A stretch of 37,604 nucleotides of DNA, taken from contig DRQN01000140.1 in NCBI GenBank assembly GCA_011371455.1, forward strand, positions 1-37,604, read 5' to 3'. The notes below the pieces were generated by a model. That model made no database searches, had not been told where the DNA came from, and saw only the letters and a program-made list of their open reading frames with translations. Source of the DNA: Gammaproteobacteria bacterium. GTDB lineage: Bacteria > Pseudomonadota > Gammaproteobacteria > SZUA-152. This document shows positions 8,638 through 17,358 of this stretch, piece by piece (position 1 is the first letter of the stretch; every line of letters begins with the position of its first letter). Made by a program: the position numbers and the translations under genes.

Positions 8638-8700
8638 GCCATAGAGGCACGGAGAAAAACAAGTCAATGATTTCTCTGTGTTCTCCATGCCTCTGTGGCA
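8638..8700. repeat. Composite inverted repeat between fadE and fadI
   Basis: GCCATAGAGGCACGGAGAAA at 8638-8657 is complementary, with mismatches, to the stretch at 8672-8700 that ends CTCCATGCCTCTGTGGCA. The arms belong to the same CACAGAGGCACGGAG family as the elements at 18740-18911 and 19717-19843. A small GCGGGC/GCCCGC hairpin lies just before it at 8610-8624. It lies in the gap between the end of fadE and the start of the thiolase gene. Confidence 0.7.
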
Positions 8701-8732
8701 AGAAAGGCACATTTCGCTGGCATGGCTCGTTC

Positions 8733-11189
8733 CTACGATTGTTCCGTGCGGCACACCAACGCCTCCTTCTCGAACTCGTCCACGGCGATGGCCTCGCGAC
8801 GCGCGCTGTCGGCAGCCTGCCACTGTTCGTACTCCACATCATTGATCACGCGCAAGCGATGTGCGTCGGCCATCAGCTCGGCCTCGGGCGCATTCGCCAG
8901 CTCGCCGTTGCGCACCGCCGTGCGCACACGCTTCTCCACGGGCGCCACCGCCACGATGGCCTCCAGCGCATGTTCCAGCACGCCGATGGCATGGCCGGTG
9001 TCCTGCGGCGCAAACAAGCCGCGAGTAAGGCGGTCGCGTGCCTCCGAGGGCGCCAGCAGCAGATCGGCGCATTGGTGCCCGAGACGGTCCGACGGACCCG
9101 TGAAGGGACGCCCCAGCGGAAACACCACGAGCCGCATCAGCCAGGCCGCCGGGCGGCTGGGGAAGTTCCTGAACAGGCCGCTGAAACCGAGCTGGATCTG
9201 GTGCAGAGCGTGCTCACACACCCATTGCAGCAGCGGCAGATCCTGCACCGGGCGGCCCTGGTCCTCGAAACGTTTCAGCGCCGCGGAGGCCAGATAGAGC
9301 CAGCTGAGGATGTCCGCCAGGCGACCGGAGAGCTTTTCCCGCCGCTTGAGGCTGCCGCCCAGCACCAGCATGGAGACATCGGCGACGAAGGCGAAGGCAG
9401 CGCTCATGCGCGTCAGCTGCTGGAAATAGCGCCGCGCCGGGTTGCGCAGGTCGCCATGCAGCGGGGTGCGCGCCAGGTGCGCGCCGGTGAGGCCGAGAAA
9501 CGCACTGCGCACGGCATTGGAGATGGCGAAGCCGACATGGCCGGTGAAGGCGGGGTCGAAGGCCGCGGCGTCCCTGGCCGCCACCGCCTGCATCTCACGC
9601 AGCACGAAGGGGTGGCAACGCACCGCGCCCTGACCGAAGACGATCAGGCTGCGGGTGAGGATGTTGGCCCCCTCCACGGTGATGCTGATGGGGATGGCCT
9701 GGTAGACCCGCCCGGCGAAGTTGCGCGGCCCCATGCAGATGCCCTTGCCGCCCTGCACATCCATGGCGTCGTTGACCACCGTGCGCATGGCCTCGGTGAG
9801 GTGATATTTGACCACCGCGGAGATCACCGACGGGCTCTCGCCCTGGTCCACGGCGACGGCGGTGAGGGTGCGCGCGGCATCCATCGTGTAAGTCAGCCCG
9901 GCGATGCGCGCCAGCGCCTCCTCCACGCCCTCGAAGCGGCCGATGGGGGTCTTGAACTGCTTGCGCACCCGCGCGTAGGCGCCGGTGGCGCGGCTCATCA
10001 GTTTGCCGGCGCCGGTGGACAGGGCCGGCAGCGAGATGGAACGCCCGGCGGCCAGACATTCCATCAGCATGCGCCAGCCCTGCCCGGCGCGCGCCTGGCC
10101 GCCGATGACCCAGTCCATGGGGATGAACACGTCGCGGCCACGTGTTGGCCCGTTCATGAAGGCCTGGTTGAGCGGGAAGTGACGATGGCCGACCTCCACC
10201 CCCGGGGTGTCGGTGGGGATCAGGGCGCAGGTGATACCGAGATCCTGCTTGCCGCCGAAGGCATCGCCCAGCAGGCCGTCGGGGTCGTACAGCTTGAAGG
10301 CCAGGCCCAGCACCGTGGCCACCGGGGCGAGGGTGATGTAGCGTTTGTCCCAGTTGAGGCGGATGCCCAGCACGTCGGACTCGCCATTGAAATCGGCGCG
10401 ACAGACCACGCCGCTGTCGGTCATGGCGGCGGCATCGGAACCGGCCTCGGGCGAGGTGAGGGCGAAACAGGGGATCTCCTCGCCCCTGGCCAGGCGCGGC
10501 AGGTAGTAGTCCTTCTGTTCATCGGTGCCGTAGCGCAGCAGCAGCTCGGCGGGGCCGAGGGAATTGGGCACCATCACCGTCACCGCCGCGGTGACGGAGC
10601 GGCTGGCCACCTTCATCACCACCGCCGAATGGGCCAGGGCGGAAAACGCCAGCCCGCCGTAGTGACGCGGGATGATCATGCCGAAAAAGCCCTCGGTCTT
10701 GAGGTAGTCCCACACCTCGGGCGGCAGATCGCGGTCGTTCTGGGTGATGTGCCAATCGTCGACCATGGCACACAGGGTCTCCACCGGGCCGTCGAGAAAG
10801 GCGCGCTCCTCGGGACTCAGCTTGGGTGGCGGCGTCTCCATCAGCTTCGACCACTTCGGCATGCCGGAAAACAGCTCACCGTCCCACCACACGCTGCCGG
10901 CCTCCAGGGCCTCGCGCTCGGTGGCGGACATGGCGGGCATGATCTTGCAAAAGCGCTTGAACAGCGGGTCCGTGAGCCAGGCGCGGCGCAGGGAGGGCAC
11001 GTTGAGCGGCACCGCGATGGCGAGAAACACGATCCAGGCCAGCGCCTGCGGCCCGGCACCGGCGCCACCCCACAGCCCCCAGGCGATCAGCAAGGCCGCC
11101 AGCAGCAGGGAGCCTGCCAGCAGTGACCACCGCAGATAGAACGTCAGACCGAGGGTGAAAACGAACAGACCAAACCAGACCATGCCCAT
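8733..11189 (-). CDS. fadE: Acyl-CoA dehydrogenase FadE
   Basis: This encodes an 818-residue FAD-dependent acyl-CoA dehydrogenase catalysing the first step of fatty-acid beta-oxidation. The length matches the long gammaproteobacterial FadE form (E. coli 814), not the usual 380-residue enzymes. It begins with two hydrophobic segments (about residues 4-35 and 43-60) that should anchor it to the inner membrane. The dehydrogenase core follows, with CFALTSPEAGSDA in the FAD/substrate region, and a long C-terminal domain typical of FadE. AGGAGC is placed five bases before ATG 11189. The gene starts 12 bases after the C92 hydrolase gene and is probably co-transcribed with it. Confidence 0.95.
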   Translation of the reverse strand: MGMVWFGLFVFTLGLTFYLRWSLLAGSLLLAALLIAWGLWGGAGAGPQALAWIVFLAIAVPLNVPSLRRAWLTDPLFKRFCKIMPAMSATEREALEAGSVWWDGELFSGMPKWSKLMETPPPKLSPEERAFLDGPVETLCAMVDDWHITQNDRDLPPEVWDYLKTEGFFGMIIPRHYGGLAFSALAHSAVVMKVASRSVTAAVTVMVPNSLGPAELLLRYGTDEQKDYYLPRLARGEEIPCFALTSPEAGSDAAAMTDSGVVCRADFNGESDVLGIRLNWDKRYITLAPVATVLGLAFKLYDPDGLLGDAFGGKQDLGITCALIPTDTPGVEVGHRHFPLNQAFMNGPTRGRDVFIPMDWVIGGQARAGQGWRMLMECLAAGRSISLPALSTGAGKLMSRATGAYARVRKQFKTPIGRFEGVEEALARIAGLTYTMDAARTLTAVAVDQGESPSVISAVVKYHLTEAMRTVVNDAMDVQGGKGICMGPRNFAGRVYQAIPISITVEGANILTRSLIVFGQGAVRCHPFVLREMQAVAARDAAAFDPAFTGHVGFAISNAVRSAFLGLTGAHLARTPLHGDLRNPARRYFQQLTRMSAAFAFVADVSMLVLGGSLKRREKLSGRLADILSWLYLASAALKRFEDQGRPVQDLPLLQWVCEHALHQIQLGFSGLFRNFPSRPAAWLMRLVVFPLGRPFTGPSDRLGHQCADLLLAPSEARDRLTRGLFAPQDTGHAIGVLEHALEAIVAVAPVEKRVRTAVRNGELANAPEAELMADAHRLRVINDVEYEQWQAADSARREAIAVDEFEKEALVCRTEQS

Positions 11190-11201
11190 ATGCGCTCCTG
11201 T

Positions 11202-12119
11202 CTATCTCGTGATCGACGATTGCTTTGCCGCATCCGGCAACGGTTCGTCGTCTTTCCCCACGGCTGGCGTCTCGCCGACCTGCACCGGAATCATGCCATC
11301 CTCGCCGGGGATGAAACATTCGTTCTCGTCATTGCACACCACGCCGTCCGTATCCCACGGCAGCTGGCGGTAGACGGCCAGATCGTTCAGCCCCAGCAAC
11401 GGGTACTTGATGATCTCGAAATAGGGGGAGGTGTCGAAGTCGCGCGGCACATAGAGGCGGGTGTTGCGCTTGTAGAGCTTGATGGCGCCGTTTTCCTCGC
11501 GGTGGATCACCGGCAGGATGGGGAAGTGCACCGAGGAAAAGGCCGCCGCGATCATGGTCGAACACACGGTGCGGGTCGGCACGCCGACATTGTGCTCGAA
11601 CAGGCTGGAGCGCCAGCGGCGCGGGATGATGCCGTAGGGAAACAGGAAACGCGCCAGGTCCAGCAGCTGGCGCACATCGTATTCGCGCCCCAGGTGCTTC
11701 ACCGCAAAGGCCAGCACACGGCCCGCATCCGCGCGCGACAGCCCCGCCGGGCGGCAGATGCGCACGTGCTCACCGGCATATTTCTTCAGCGGCGAGACCA
11801 CCGTGCCCTCGCCCAGCAATGGTTCGATGATGAGCTGATCCGAGGGATCACCGTCATACAGCCAGTTGACGTGCTCGCGCACGTTCTCGTCCTCGATGTC
11901 GTGCAGGCGGCCGATATACAGCGCCGAGTGCGTCCACTGGCTCTGGGTAATGGTCTTGATCACCTCGCTGACCCGCGCCCGGCCCTCCACCAGCAGCACG
12001 TCGCAGGGGCGAATCTCGAAACTCAGGCGTTCAAAATCACATTGCGGCACGCCGGACGGCTCCCCCTCCCGGACGAGCCAATCGACAACCTTCCTGCCAA
12101 GCCAACTAAACGGATTCAC
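11202..12119 (-). CDS. YiiX/YebB-like papain-fold hydrolase (peptidase family C92)
   Basis: This encodes a 305-residue protein resembling the permuted NlpC/P60 (papain-like, C92) hydrolases. The order is reversed relative to classical enzymes: the histidine comes first in TQSQWTHSALYIG (H64), an acidic residue is in IIEP (E99), and the cysteine comes later in RTVCSTMIAAAF (C186). The FEIRPCDVLLVEG strand before the histidine motif is typical. No signal peptide is evident. Proteins of this fold act on amide or ester bonds in peptides or lipids, but the substrate is unknown. Its position 12 bases ahead of fadE suggests a link to acyl-lipid turnover. The C-terminal 50 residues are acidic and proline-rich. 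Confidence 0.85.
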   Translation of the reverse strand: MNPFSWLGRKVVDWLVREGEPSGVPQCDFERLSFEIRPCDVLLVEGRARVSEVIKTITQSQWTHSALYIGRLHDIEDENVREHVNWLYDGDPSDQLIIEPLLGEGTVVSPLKKYAGEHVRICRPAGLSRADAGRVLAFAVKHLGREYDVRQLLDLARFLFPYGIIPRRWRSSLFEHNVGVPTRTVCSTMIAAAFSSVHFPILPVIHREENGAIKLYKRNTRLYVPRDFDTSPYFEIIKYPLLGLNDLAVYRQLPWDTDGVVCNDENECFIPGEDGMIPVQVGETPAVGKDDEPLPDAAKQSSITR

Positions 12120-12127
12120 GCCGGTAT

Positions 12128-12346
12128 TCAGTCTTTACCATCAGATTTATCTATCCCTATATAACAGCAATCGGCCTTTCGATTAAGCATAGTTCGTCCG
12201 CCAGGCGTTTTCACATTGTGGCAATCCCCTGAACACTGATACGGCCCCTTTCTCCCAATCATTAGTTCTACCTGAATCCGTGGCTCATTTACCAAACCAT
12301 GGCCTCCGTGTTTCCATCCCGGCCCGTCATTATTCACCACGGGCAT
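12128..12346 (-). CDS. Doubtful small cysteine-containing protein
   Basis: This is a 72-residue frame starting at an ATG preceded by GGGGCGAG, a possible ribosome binding site. The product has the clustered cysteines of YQCSGDCH and DCCYIGI (four cysteines in all) plus several histidines and lysines, which could bind a metal. There is no signal peptide or membrane segment. Against it: part of the frame (12271-12284) coincides with a half copy of the dispersed CCTGAATCCGTGG repeat, the region is gene-poor, and I do not recognise any family. It lies just upstream of the C92 hydrolase gene on the same strand (8 bases between stop and next start). Confidence 0.3.
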   Translation of the reverse strand: MPVVNNDGPGWKHGGHGLVNEPRIQVELMIGRKGPYQCSGDCHNVKTPGGRTMLNRKADCCYIGIDKSDGKD

Positions 12347-12475
12347 GACTCGCCCCGAGAGGGGGGAAGTCAGTATCGCAGGGCATGGGATACGCTAGGA
12401 AGTTGTGTCTGATGATACGTTTTTGTCCCCACTCTTCCATGATCAGGGGTGTGGCCAGCGGGCTCATGACGATTA

Positions 12476-12495
12476 CCTGAATCCGTGGATTCAGG
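12476..12495. repeat. Dispersed palindrome, complete copy
   Basis: CCTGAATCCGTGGATTCAGG is a nearly perfect palindrome: CCTGAATCC pairs with GGATTCAGG across a two-base centre. It lies about 12 bases upstream of a TATAAT box and 45 bases before the AEC permease start, so it could overlap the -35 region or serve as an operator. Related copies are at 5082-5101 and 23776-23795, with partial copies at 849-866 and 12271-12284. Confidence 0.65.
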
Positions 12496-12506
12496 GATTA
12501 GTCAGG

Positions 12507-12512
12507 TATAAT
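12507..12512 (+). promoter_or_regulatory. Possible -10 box for the AEC permease gene
   Basis: This is a perfect TATAAT hexamer 28 bases before the ATG at 12540. The matching -35 position falls within the dispersed palindrome and has only a weak hexamer (TGGATT, 15-base spacing). Transcription would start near 12519, leaving a short leader. Confidence 0.35.
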
Positions 12513-12539
12513 CCCTCGCCCATTCCGGCCGGACACCCC

Positions 12540-13457
12540 ATGACCGAAATCCTCACCCAGGCCGCCCTGCTGATCCTTGCCGGCACCCTGTGGAACGCCT
12601 TCCGCATCGGCGGGCAGGATCCGCAAGTGGTGCGCCGCGCCATCGGCGACCTGGTCTACTTCCTGCTGCTGCCGGCGCTGGTGCTGTCGGTGCTGTGGTC
12701 GGCGCCGCTGGGGCTGAACAGCCTGCGCATCGCCGGGGCCGCCGCCGCGGGCGTCATCGCCGGCCTGCTGCTGGCCGCCCTGTGGTACGCCTGGCGCCAC
12801 GCCCCGCGCCACCGCGCCGGCGCCCTGATCCTCGCCGCCGGCTTCCCCAACGCCACCTACCTCGGCCTGCCGGTGCTGGAACACACCCTCGGCCCCTGGG
12901 CGCGCAGCATCGCCATCCAGTACGACCTGTTCGCCTGCACCCCACTGCTGCTCAGCGCCGGCATCCTGCTGGCGCGCAGCTATGGCAACCACCAGGAAAC
13001 CGGCCCGGTGTGGCAGGCGCTGTTGAAAGTCCCCCCGCTATGGGCGGCGCTGGCGGCCATCGCCCTCAACCTCGGCGAGGTGCCGCGTCCCGAGTGGCTG
13101 GGCGGCCTGCTGGCGATGACCGGTAACGCAGTGATCCCCTTGATGCTGTTCGCCCTCGGCCTCAGCCTGCGCTGGGACCCGGAAGCCGCGCGCCGCCTGC
13201 CGGCGGTGGCGCCGGTGCTGCTGATCCAGCTGGCCCTGGCGCCGCTGCTGGTGTGGGGGCTGGGCGGGACCATCGGTCTCACTGGCGACACCCTCGCCGG
13301 CGTGGTGCTGGAGGCCGCCATGCCCAGCATGGTGCTGGGGCTGGTGCTGTGCGATCGCTTCGGCCTCGACACCGGCCTCTACGCCGTCACCGTCACCCTC
13401 GGCACCGCCCTCAGCCTGCTCACCCTACCGCTGTGGTCCGGCCTGCTGCTGCCGTAG
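12540..13457 (+). CDS. AEC-family (auxin efflux carrier) permease
   Basis: This encodes a 305-residue integral inner-membrane protein with about ten hydrophobic segments arranged as two five-helix halves. The GFPNATYLGLPVLE motif in helix 4 and the matching AAMPSMVLGLVL near the C-terminus are typical of the auxin efflux carrier/malonate transporter family. The substrate cannot be told from sequence. I chose ATG 12540, which aligns with the usual family N-terminus; an upstream in-frame ATG at 12405 would run through the palindrome and the TATAAT box. The binding site is weak (CCGGAC). Confidence 0.9.
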   Translation: MTEILTQAALLILAGTLWNAFRIGGQDPQVVRRAIGDLVYFLLLPALVLSVLWSAPLGLNSLRIAGAAAAGVIAGLLLAALWYAWRHAPRHRAGALILAAGFPNATYLGLPVLEHTLGPWARSIAIQYDLFACTPLLLSAGILLARSYGNHQETGPVWQALLKVPPLWAALAAIALNLGEVPRPEWLGGLLAMTGNAVIPLMLFALGLSLRWDPEAARRLPAVAPVLLIQLALAPLLVWGLGGTIGLTGDTLAGVVLEAAMPSMVLGLVLCDRFGLDTGLYAVTVTLGTALSLLTLPLWSGLLLP

Positions 13458-13511
13458 CGCTGCGAAAACAGGGTAAACTACCCGTTCACCCGGCAATAAA
13501 CGAAGAGCAAA

Positions 13512-14456
13512 ATGCGTAATAACCCCGACACCCTGGCCCGCTTCGGCCTGCTGATCCTCACCCTGCTGTTTACCTCCGGCATAGCCGCCCGCAGCCTGCC
13601 GGCCCAGGCCAAAACGCCGTTTTACACCGAAAGCGAAAACCTGCAGCCCCTCACCATCGGCAGCGCCGCCGAGCTGGAGGCCCTCTTCGACCAGCTGGGC
13701 TACCGCTGGCCACCGGGCAACCAGGTTCCCGCCATCGCCCTGCAGCGCCTGCCGCCAGACTTCGCCGAGATCCGCAGCAGCACCGATCGCAAGCACCTGT
13801 TCCTGCGCGCCCTGCTGCCCATCGTACTGGCGGAAAACCGCCGCCTGCGCGAACAGCGCCAACTGGTGCAGCTGCTCCTGGCCAACCCCCCGCTGGCCAA
13901 TGGCAGGCTGGAAAAATGGCTGAATGAAACCGCCCGTAGATACCGCATCCGCGGCGACCTGCGCCAAGCCGGGAACCGTATCGAATTACTGAAGAGACTG
14001 GATGAAATCCCCACCGCCCTGGTGCTCGCCCAGGCCGCCCTCGAATCCGGCTGGGGCACCTCCCGCTTCGCCCTCGAAGGCAACAGCCTGTTCGGCCAGT
14101 GGACCTATGAAAAGACCGGCGGCCTGACCCCGGAAAAGCGCGACGAAGACGCCACCCACTCGGTCAAGGCCTTCCCCAACCTGCAAGCCTCGGTGCGCGC
14201 CTACCTGCACAACCTCAACATCGGCCATGCCTACGGAGAGCTGCGCGACACCCGCGCCCGCCTGCGCGCCGCCGGCCAGAAACCGGGACCATTGCAACTC
14301 GCCGCTCACTTGCAACGCTACTCACAGCGCGGCGAAGACTACGTGCGGGAAGTCCAACGCATGATCGCCGGCCGCGATCTCGCCGCCCTGCACCTCGATG
14401 GCGCCAGCGAACCGCGCCTGGTGGCAATGAATACGATGGCGAATCAGGAGTCGTAA
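13512..14456 (+). CDS. Bax-like glucosaminidase-domain protein
   Basis: This encodes a 314-residue exported protein with an N-terminal hydrophobic signal (about residues 10-27) and a C-terminal N-acetylglucosaminidase-type domain (PF01832, about 165-290). The motif AQAALESGWGTSRFALEGNSLFG contains the glutamate expected to be catalytic in this fold, and FGQWTY follows as in E. coli Bax. It probably trims peptidoglycan glycan strands in the periplasm. GAAGAG precedes the ATG. It begins 54 bases after the permease stop and may be read from the same transcript. It converges on yggX with 95 bases between. Confidence 0.88.
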   Translation: MRNNPDTLARFGLLILTLLFTSGIAARSLPAQAKTPFYTESENLQPLTIGSAAELEALFDQLGYRWPPGNQVPAIALQRLPPDFAEIRSSTDRKHLFLRALLPIVLAENRRLREQRQLVQLLLANPPLANGRLEKWLNETARRYRIRGDLRQAGNRIELLKRLDEIPTALVLAQAALESGWGTSRFALEGNSLFGQWTYEKTGGLTPEKRDEDATHSVKAFPNLQASVRAYLHNLNIGHAYGELRDTRARLRAAGQKPGPLQLAAHLQRYSQRGEDYVREVQRMIAGRDLAALHLDGASEPRLVAMNTMANQES

Positions 14457-14551
14457 CACCGGGAGGAATGCGACAACCCGTCATGGGACGTGTGGCCGCT
14501 CAGCATCACACGCACATGATGCGGGAGGAAAGGAAGCCCTCGCGGACGAAT

Positions 14552-14836
14552 CTACCTCGGCGAGCCCGGCGCCCGGTAGCCGTCGGGGGTACCGCCCATG
14601 TTGCCTTCGCCGAAGAAAAAGCCGCGCATGTGGCTTTCGATCAGTTCGATGCTGGCCGGGTCGGCGGTACTGAGGCCGTTTTCATTGATGATCATGGCCA
14701 GGCGTTGCAGCCACTGCTGCCAGCCTTCCCGAGAAACGTTCTCGTAAATACGCTGACCCAGCTCTCCGGGGTGCGGGACGCTTTCCAGGCCTTCGGCCTT
14801 CCGTTTCAGTACCACGCATTCCACCATTCTGCTCAT
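14552..14836 (-). CDS. yggX: Fe(II)-trafficking protein YggX
   Basis: This encodes a 94-residue small cytoplasmic protein of the YggX family, which protects iron-sulphur clusters and takes part in Fe2+ handling. The conserved cysteine is C7 (MVECVVL), followed by the [14 protein letters not shown] and LMINENGL-like stretches of the family; the length matches E. coli YggX (91). The ATG overlaps the tatC stop in an ATGA, so it is the translationally coupled last gene of the tat unit. In many gammaproteobacteria yggX follows mutY, so its place behind tatC is a local arrangement. Confidence 0.95.
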   Translation of the reverse strand: MSRMVECVVLKRKAEGLESVPHPGELGQRIYENVSREGWQQWLQRLAMIINENGLSTADPASIELIESHMRGFFFGEGNMGGTPDGYRAPGSPR

Positions 14837-15903
14837 TGCTTTTGCTCCTCGGGCCCGTCGGGGCCGTTTTTCGTTTCGTGGCTGTCCTGATGCCCGTTGC
14901 CGTCTGCTTCGGCGGCCGCTTCCTCGGCTTCGATGCGGTCCAGTTCGGCATCCATTTCTTCTTCGCTGAGAGGCTCGTACTCGCCGTGCCCGGAATCGTT
15001 GGCATCTTCTTCGTCGCCGTAGCCCGTGGCAGGATCGTCCTGCGCCGGTACCACATCGGCCACCGTGGCCGCGCTTCCGGCAGTGGCGGCGGCTGCGGCG
15101 CCCGCCGTGGTGCTCGTCGTTGCCGGCGCCGTCCCATCGATGCCGCTCTCCGCTTCCTCATCCTTGCGGTCTCGCACATACCAGCGGGAGAAGACCAGCC
15201 CCATCTCGAACAGTATCCACATGGGCACCGCCAGCAGGGTCTGTGAAATGACGTCCGGCGGCGTCAGCAGCATGCCGAAGACGAAGGCGCCGACAATGAT
15301 GTAGGGGCGCTTCCGGGCCAGGGACTCGGCGGTGGTCATGCCGCTCCATACCACCAGGATGGTGGCGATGGGCACCTCGAAGGCGAGGCCGAAGGCGAAG
15401 AACATCTTCAGCACGAAGTCGAGGTAGCGGCTGATGTCGGTCATCACCTCGACGCCCTCGGGGGCGACGCCGGTGAGGAAACCGAACACCAGCGGGAAGA
15501 CGATGAAATAGGCGAAGGCCATGCCGGCGTAGAACAGGACGGTACTGGAGAGCAGCAGCGGGAACACCAGCTTGCGCTCACGCTGGTAGAGGCCGGGGGC
15601 GATGAAGGCCCAGGCCTGGTAGAGGATATAGGGCACGGCGATGAACATGGCCGTGACCAGGCTCAACTTGAAGGGCGTGAGGAAGGGCGAGGCGACTTCC
15701 GTGGCGATCATGCTGGTGCCGACCGGCATGTGGCGCATCAGCGGCTCGGCGAGGAATTGGTAGAGGTCGTTGGCGAACGGGAACAGGCCGAGAAAGATCA
15801 GCGTGATCGCCAGCACCACCCGCAACAGGCGGTCGCGGAGCTCGATCAGGTGTTTGACAAAGGGCTGCTCGAGTGGCGGCGGATACTCACGCGGATTGGT
15901 CAT
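14833..15903 (-). CDS. tatC: Sec-independent translocase subunit TatC with long acidic C-terminal tail
   Basis: This encodes the core subunit of the twin-arginine translocase, which recognises RR signal peptides and exports folded proteins. Residues 1-247 are a standard six-helix Tat[10 protein letters not shown] at the N-terminus, [19 protein letters not shown], and LTPPDVISQ before the last helices. E. coli TatC ends near 258, but here an additional tail of about 109 residues (248-356) follows: first Thr/Ala-rich, then acidic ([21 protein letters not shown]), ending in polar repeats. It should lie in the cytoplasm. The start overlaps the tatB end by 17 bases, and its stop overlaps yggX. Confidence 0.96.
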   Translation of the reverse strand: MTNPREYPPPLEQPFVKHLIELRDRLLRVVLAITLIFLGLFPFANDLYQFLAEPLMRHMPVGTSMIATEVASPFLTPFKLSLVTAMFIAVPYILYQAWAFIAPGLYQRERKLVFPLLLSSTVLFYAGMAFAYFIVFPLVFGFLTGVAPEGVEVMTDISRYLDFVLKMFFAFGLAFEVPIATILVVWSGMTTAESLARKRPYIIVGAFVFGMLLTPPDVISQTLLAVPMWILFEMGLVFSRWYVRDRKDEEAESGIDGTAPATTSTTAGAAAAATAGSAATVADVVPAQDDPATGYGDEEDANDSGHGEYEPLSEEEMDAELDRIEAEEAAAEADGNGHQDSHETKNGPDGPEEQKQ

Positions 15904-16333
15904 GCTTTGCGTCGTTGGCCTTCAGCGGTTCATTGGGGGAAGGCGGCGCTGCCTGGGTGGTGGGCGTTGCGGCGGCCGTGGGGCGTGCCGTCGGCGACGA
16001 CTCGCTTTCTTCGCTGTCGTCCTTGTCTTCTGCCTTTGGCGGGTAATCCGGCTTGAGGCTCGGCACCGACAGGCTTTCGCGCACTTCGTTGGCGGTCTGT
16101 TCGATGATCTCGTGCGCGGACTTGATCCTGGCCTGCTCTTCCATCAGGCGCCTGAGTTCATCGGCCTTGCTCAGTTCCTTGTTGATTTCGGCCTGGGTGG
16201 TGCTGACGAAGCGCCGCGCGCGGCCGATCCACATGCCGGCGGAACGCGCCACGCCCGGCAGGCGCTCGGGGCCGATGACCAGCAGGGCCACGACGCCGAT
16301 CAATCCCAGTTCCCAAAAGCCGATATCGAACAT
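15887..16333 (-). CDS. tatB: Twin-arginine translocase subunit TatB
   Basis: This encodes a 148-residue inner-membrane protein with one N-terminal membrane helix ([21 protein letters not shown]), the GPERLP hinge and the following amphipathic helix ([15 protein letters not shown]) that define TatB. The remainder is a charged helix and a Pro/Thr/Ser-rich tail. TatB forms the receptor complex with TatC. The ribosome binding site is weak. It overlaps tatC by 17 bases. Confidence 0.95.
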   Translation of the reverse strand: MFDIGFWELGLIGVVALLVIGPERLPGVARSAGMWIGRARRFVSTTQAEINKELSKADELRRLMEEQARIKSAHEIIEQTANEVRESLSVPSLKPDYPPKAEDKDDSEESESSPTARPTAAATPTTQAAPPSPNEPLKANDAKHDQSA

Positions 16334-16421
16334 GATTTACTACAGGGTCGTCGAGCAGCCAGCGCATGCCGGCAAAATAAAGCCGAAGCCTCGTTTTTAC
16401 CCGCCCCGGCTGGCCCCGCGG

Positions 16422-16658
16422 TCAGACCTTGTCTTGTTCCTTGGTGGTGGTTTTGCTGGCGACCTCGCCTTCGATCACGTCGGCGCCCTTGTCGATGCGC
16501 ACGGTGTCCTCGGGCTTGCTCTCTTCTTCCTTCATCGCCGACTTGAAGCCCTTGATGGCGGAACCCAGATCGCCACCCACGTTGCGCAGGCGCTTGGCGC
16601 CGAACAACAACAACACGATCAACAGAATGATGACCAACTGCCAGATACTGATACCCAT
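16422..16658 (-). CDS. tatA: Twin-arginine translocase subunit TatA
   Basis: This encodes a 78-residue pore-forming component of the Tat system. It has a short membrane helix ([20 protein letters not shown]), the FGAKRL hinge, the amphipathic helix [17 protein letters not shown], and a polar tail ending in TTKEQDKV. It lies 88 bases ahead of tatB and 44 bases after the HIT gene, so the three tat genes follow the histidine unit on the same strand. Confidence 0.96.
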   Translation of the reverse strand: MGISIWQLVIILLIVLLLFGAKRLRNVGGDLGSAIKGFKSAMKEEESKPEDTVRIDKGADVIEGEVASKTTTKEQDKV

Positions 16659-16702
16659 ACCCTAACTCTCCAAACCGATGACGGTTTTGTTGTCCAGTGA
16701 TG

Positions 16703-17041
16703 TTATGCAAAACCCGGCAGGCGTCCGCCGCCGAGCAGATGAATGTGCAGGTGAAAGATCTCCTGCCCGCCGCCGGGGCCGGTATTGACGATGGTGCGAT
16801 AGCCGTCATCCAATCCCTGTTCCTTCGCCAGTCGCGGCAACAGGCGCACCATGTGCGCGATCAGCGCATCGTGCGAACCGTCCAGCTCATCGAGCGTGGG
16901 GATGTGCTCACGCGGAATGATCAGCAGATGCACCTCGGCCTTGGGGTAGATGTCGCGGAACACCACGACCTGGTCGTCTTCGTAGACGATATCGGCGGGG
17001 ACATCGCCCGCGGCAATCTTGCAGAACAGGCAATCACTCAT
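16703..17041 (-). CDS. HIT-family nucleotide hydrolase (HinT type)
   Basis: This encodes a 112-residue histidine-triad protein. The triad motif HLHIHLLGG lies at 97-105, and the N-terminus [19 protein letters not shown] is typical of the HINT branch, which hydrolyses purine nucleoside phosphoramidates. ATG 17041 overlaps the hisE stop in an ATGA, fixing the start; longer in-frame starts would lie inside hisE. HIT genes are often found between hisE and tatA in gammaproteobacteria. Confidence 0.95.
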   Translation of the reverse strand: MSDCLFCKIAAGDVPADIVYEDDQVVVFRDIYPKAEVHLLIIPREHIPTLDELDGSHDALIAHMVRLLPRLAKEQGLDDGYRTIVNTGPGGGQEIFHLHIHLLGGGRLPGFA

Positions 17042-17358
17042 GACTCGCTCCTCTGTGCCTTTTCCACCAAGCCGGAGAGGCCGAAGCGCCGCTGCAACTC
17101 TGCCAACACCTGTTCCGGCCCCAGCCCCTGCTGGGCCAGCAATACCAGGGAATGAAACCACAGATCGGCCACTTCGTACACGATCTTTTCGGCATCGCCG
17201 TCTTTTGCCGCCATCACGGTCTCGGTGGCCTCTTCGCCGATCTTCTTCAGAATCGCATCCAGGCCCTTGTCGTACAGGCCGGCGACGTAGGAGCTGTCGG
17301 GCGATGCGCCCTTGCGGGATTCCAGCACTTCCGCCAGTTGTTGCAGCACCTCGCTCAT
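17038..17358 (-). CDS. hisE: Phosphoribosyl-ATP diphosphatase HisE
   Basis: This encodes a 106-residue all-alpha MazG-like enzyme for the second step of histidine synthesis, removing pyrophosphate from PR-ATP. The metal-binding [18 protein letters not shown] and [15 protein letters not shown] motifs are present. It is a separate protein here, whereas in E. coli HisI and HisE are fused. Both ends overlap neighbours by ATGA (hisI before, the HIT gene after). Confidence 0.96.
   Translation of the reverse strand: MSEVLQQLAEVLESRKGASPDSSYVAGLYDKGLDAILKKIGEEATETVMAAKDGDAEKIVYEVADLWFHSLVLLAQQGLGPEQVLAELQRRFGLSGLVEKAQRSES

Larger units (their letters stand above)
12120..12539. other. 420-base divergent intergenic region
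   Basis: This lies between the leftward C92 hydrolase gene and the rightward AEC permease gene. It holds a doubtful small cysteine-containing frame (12128-12346), a half copy of the dispersed palindrome at 12271-12284, a complete copy at 12476-12495 and a TATAAT box at 12507. The base composition is visibly more A+T-rich than the flanking genes, as expected for a region with divergent promoters. Confidence 0.6.

Noticed and set aside
8040-11126. Very long plus-strand open frame (about 1028 codons) opposite fadI and fadE
   Set aside because: It is antisense to well-identified genes, has a low-complexity His/Gly/Ala/Arg-rich product and no family motif. Such frames arise from strong third-position G/C bias.
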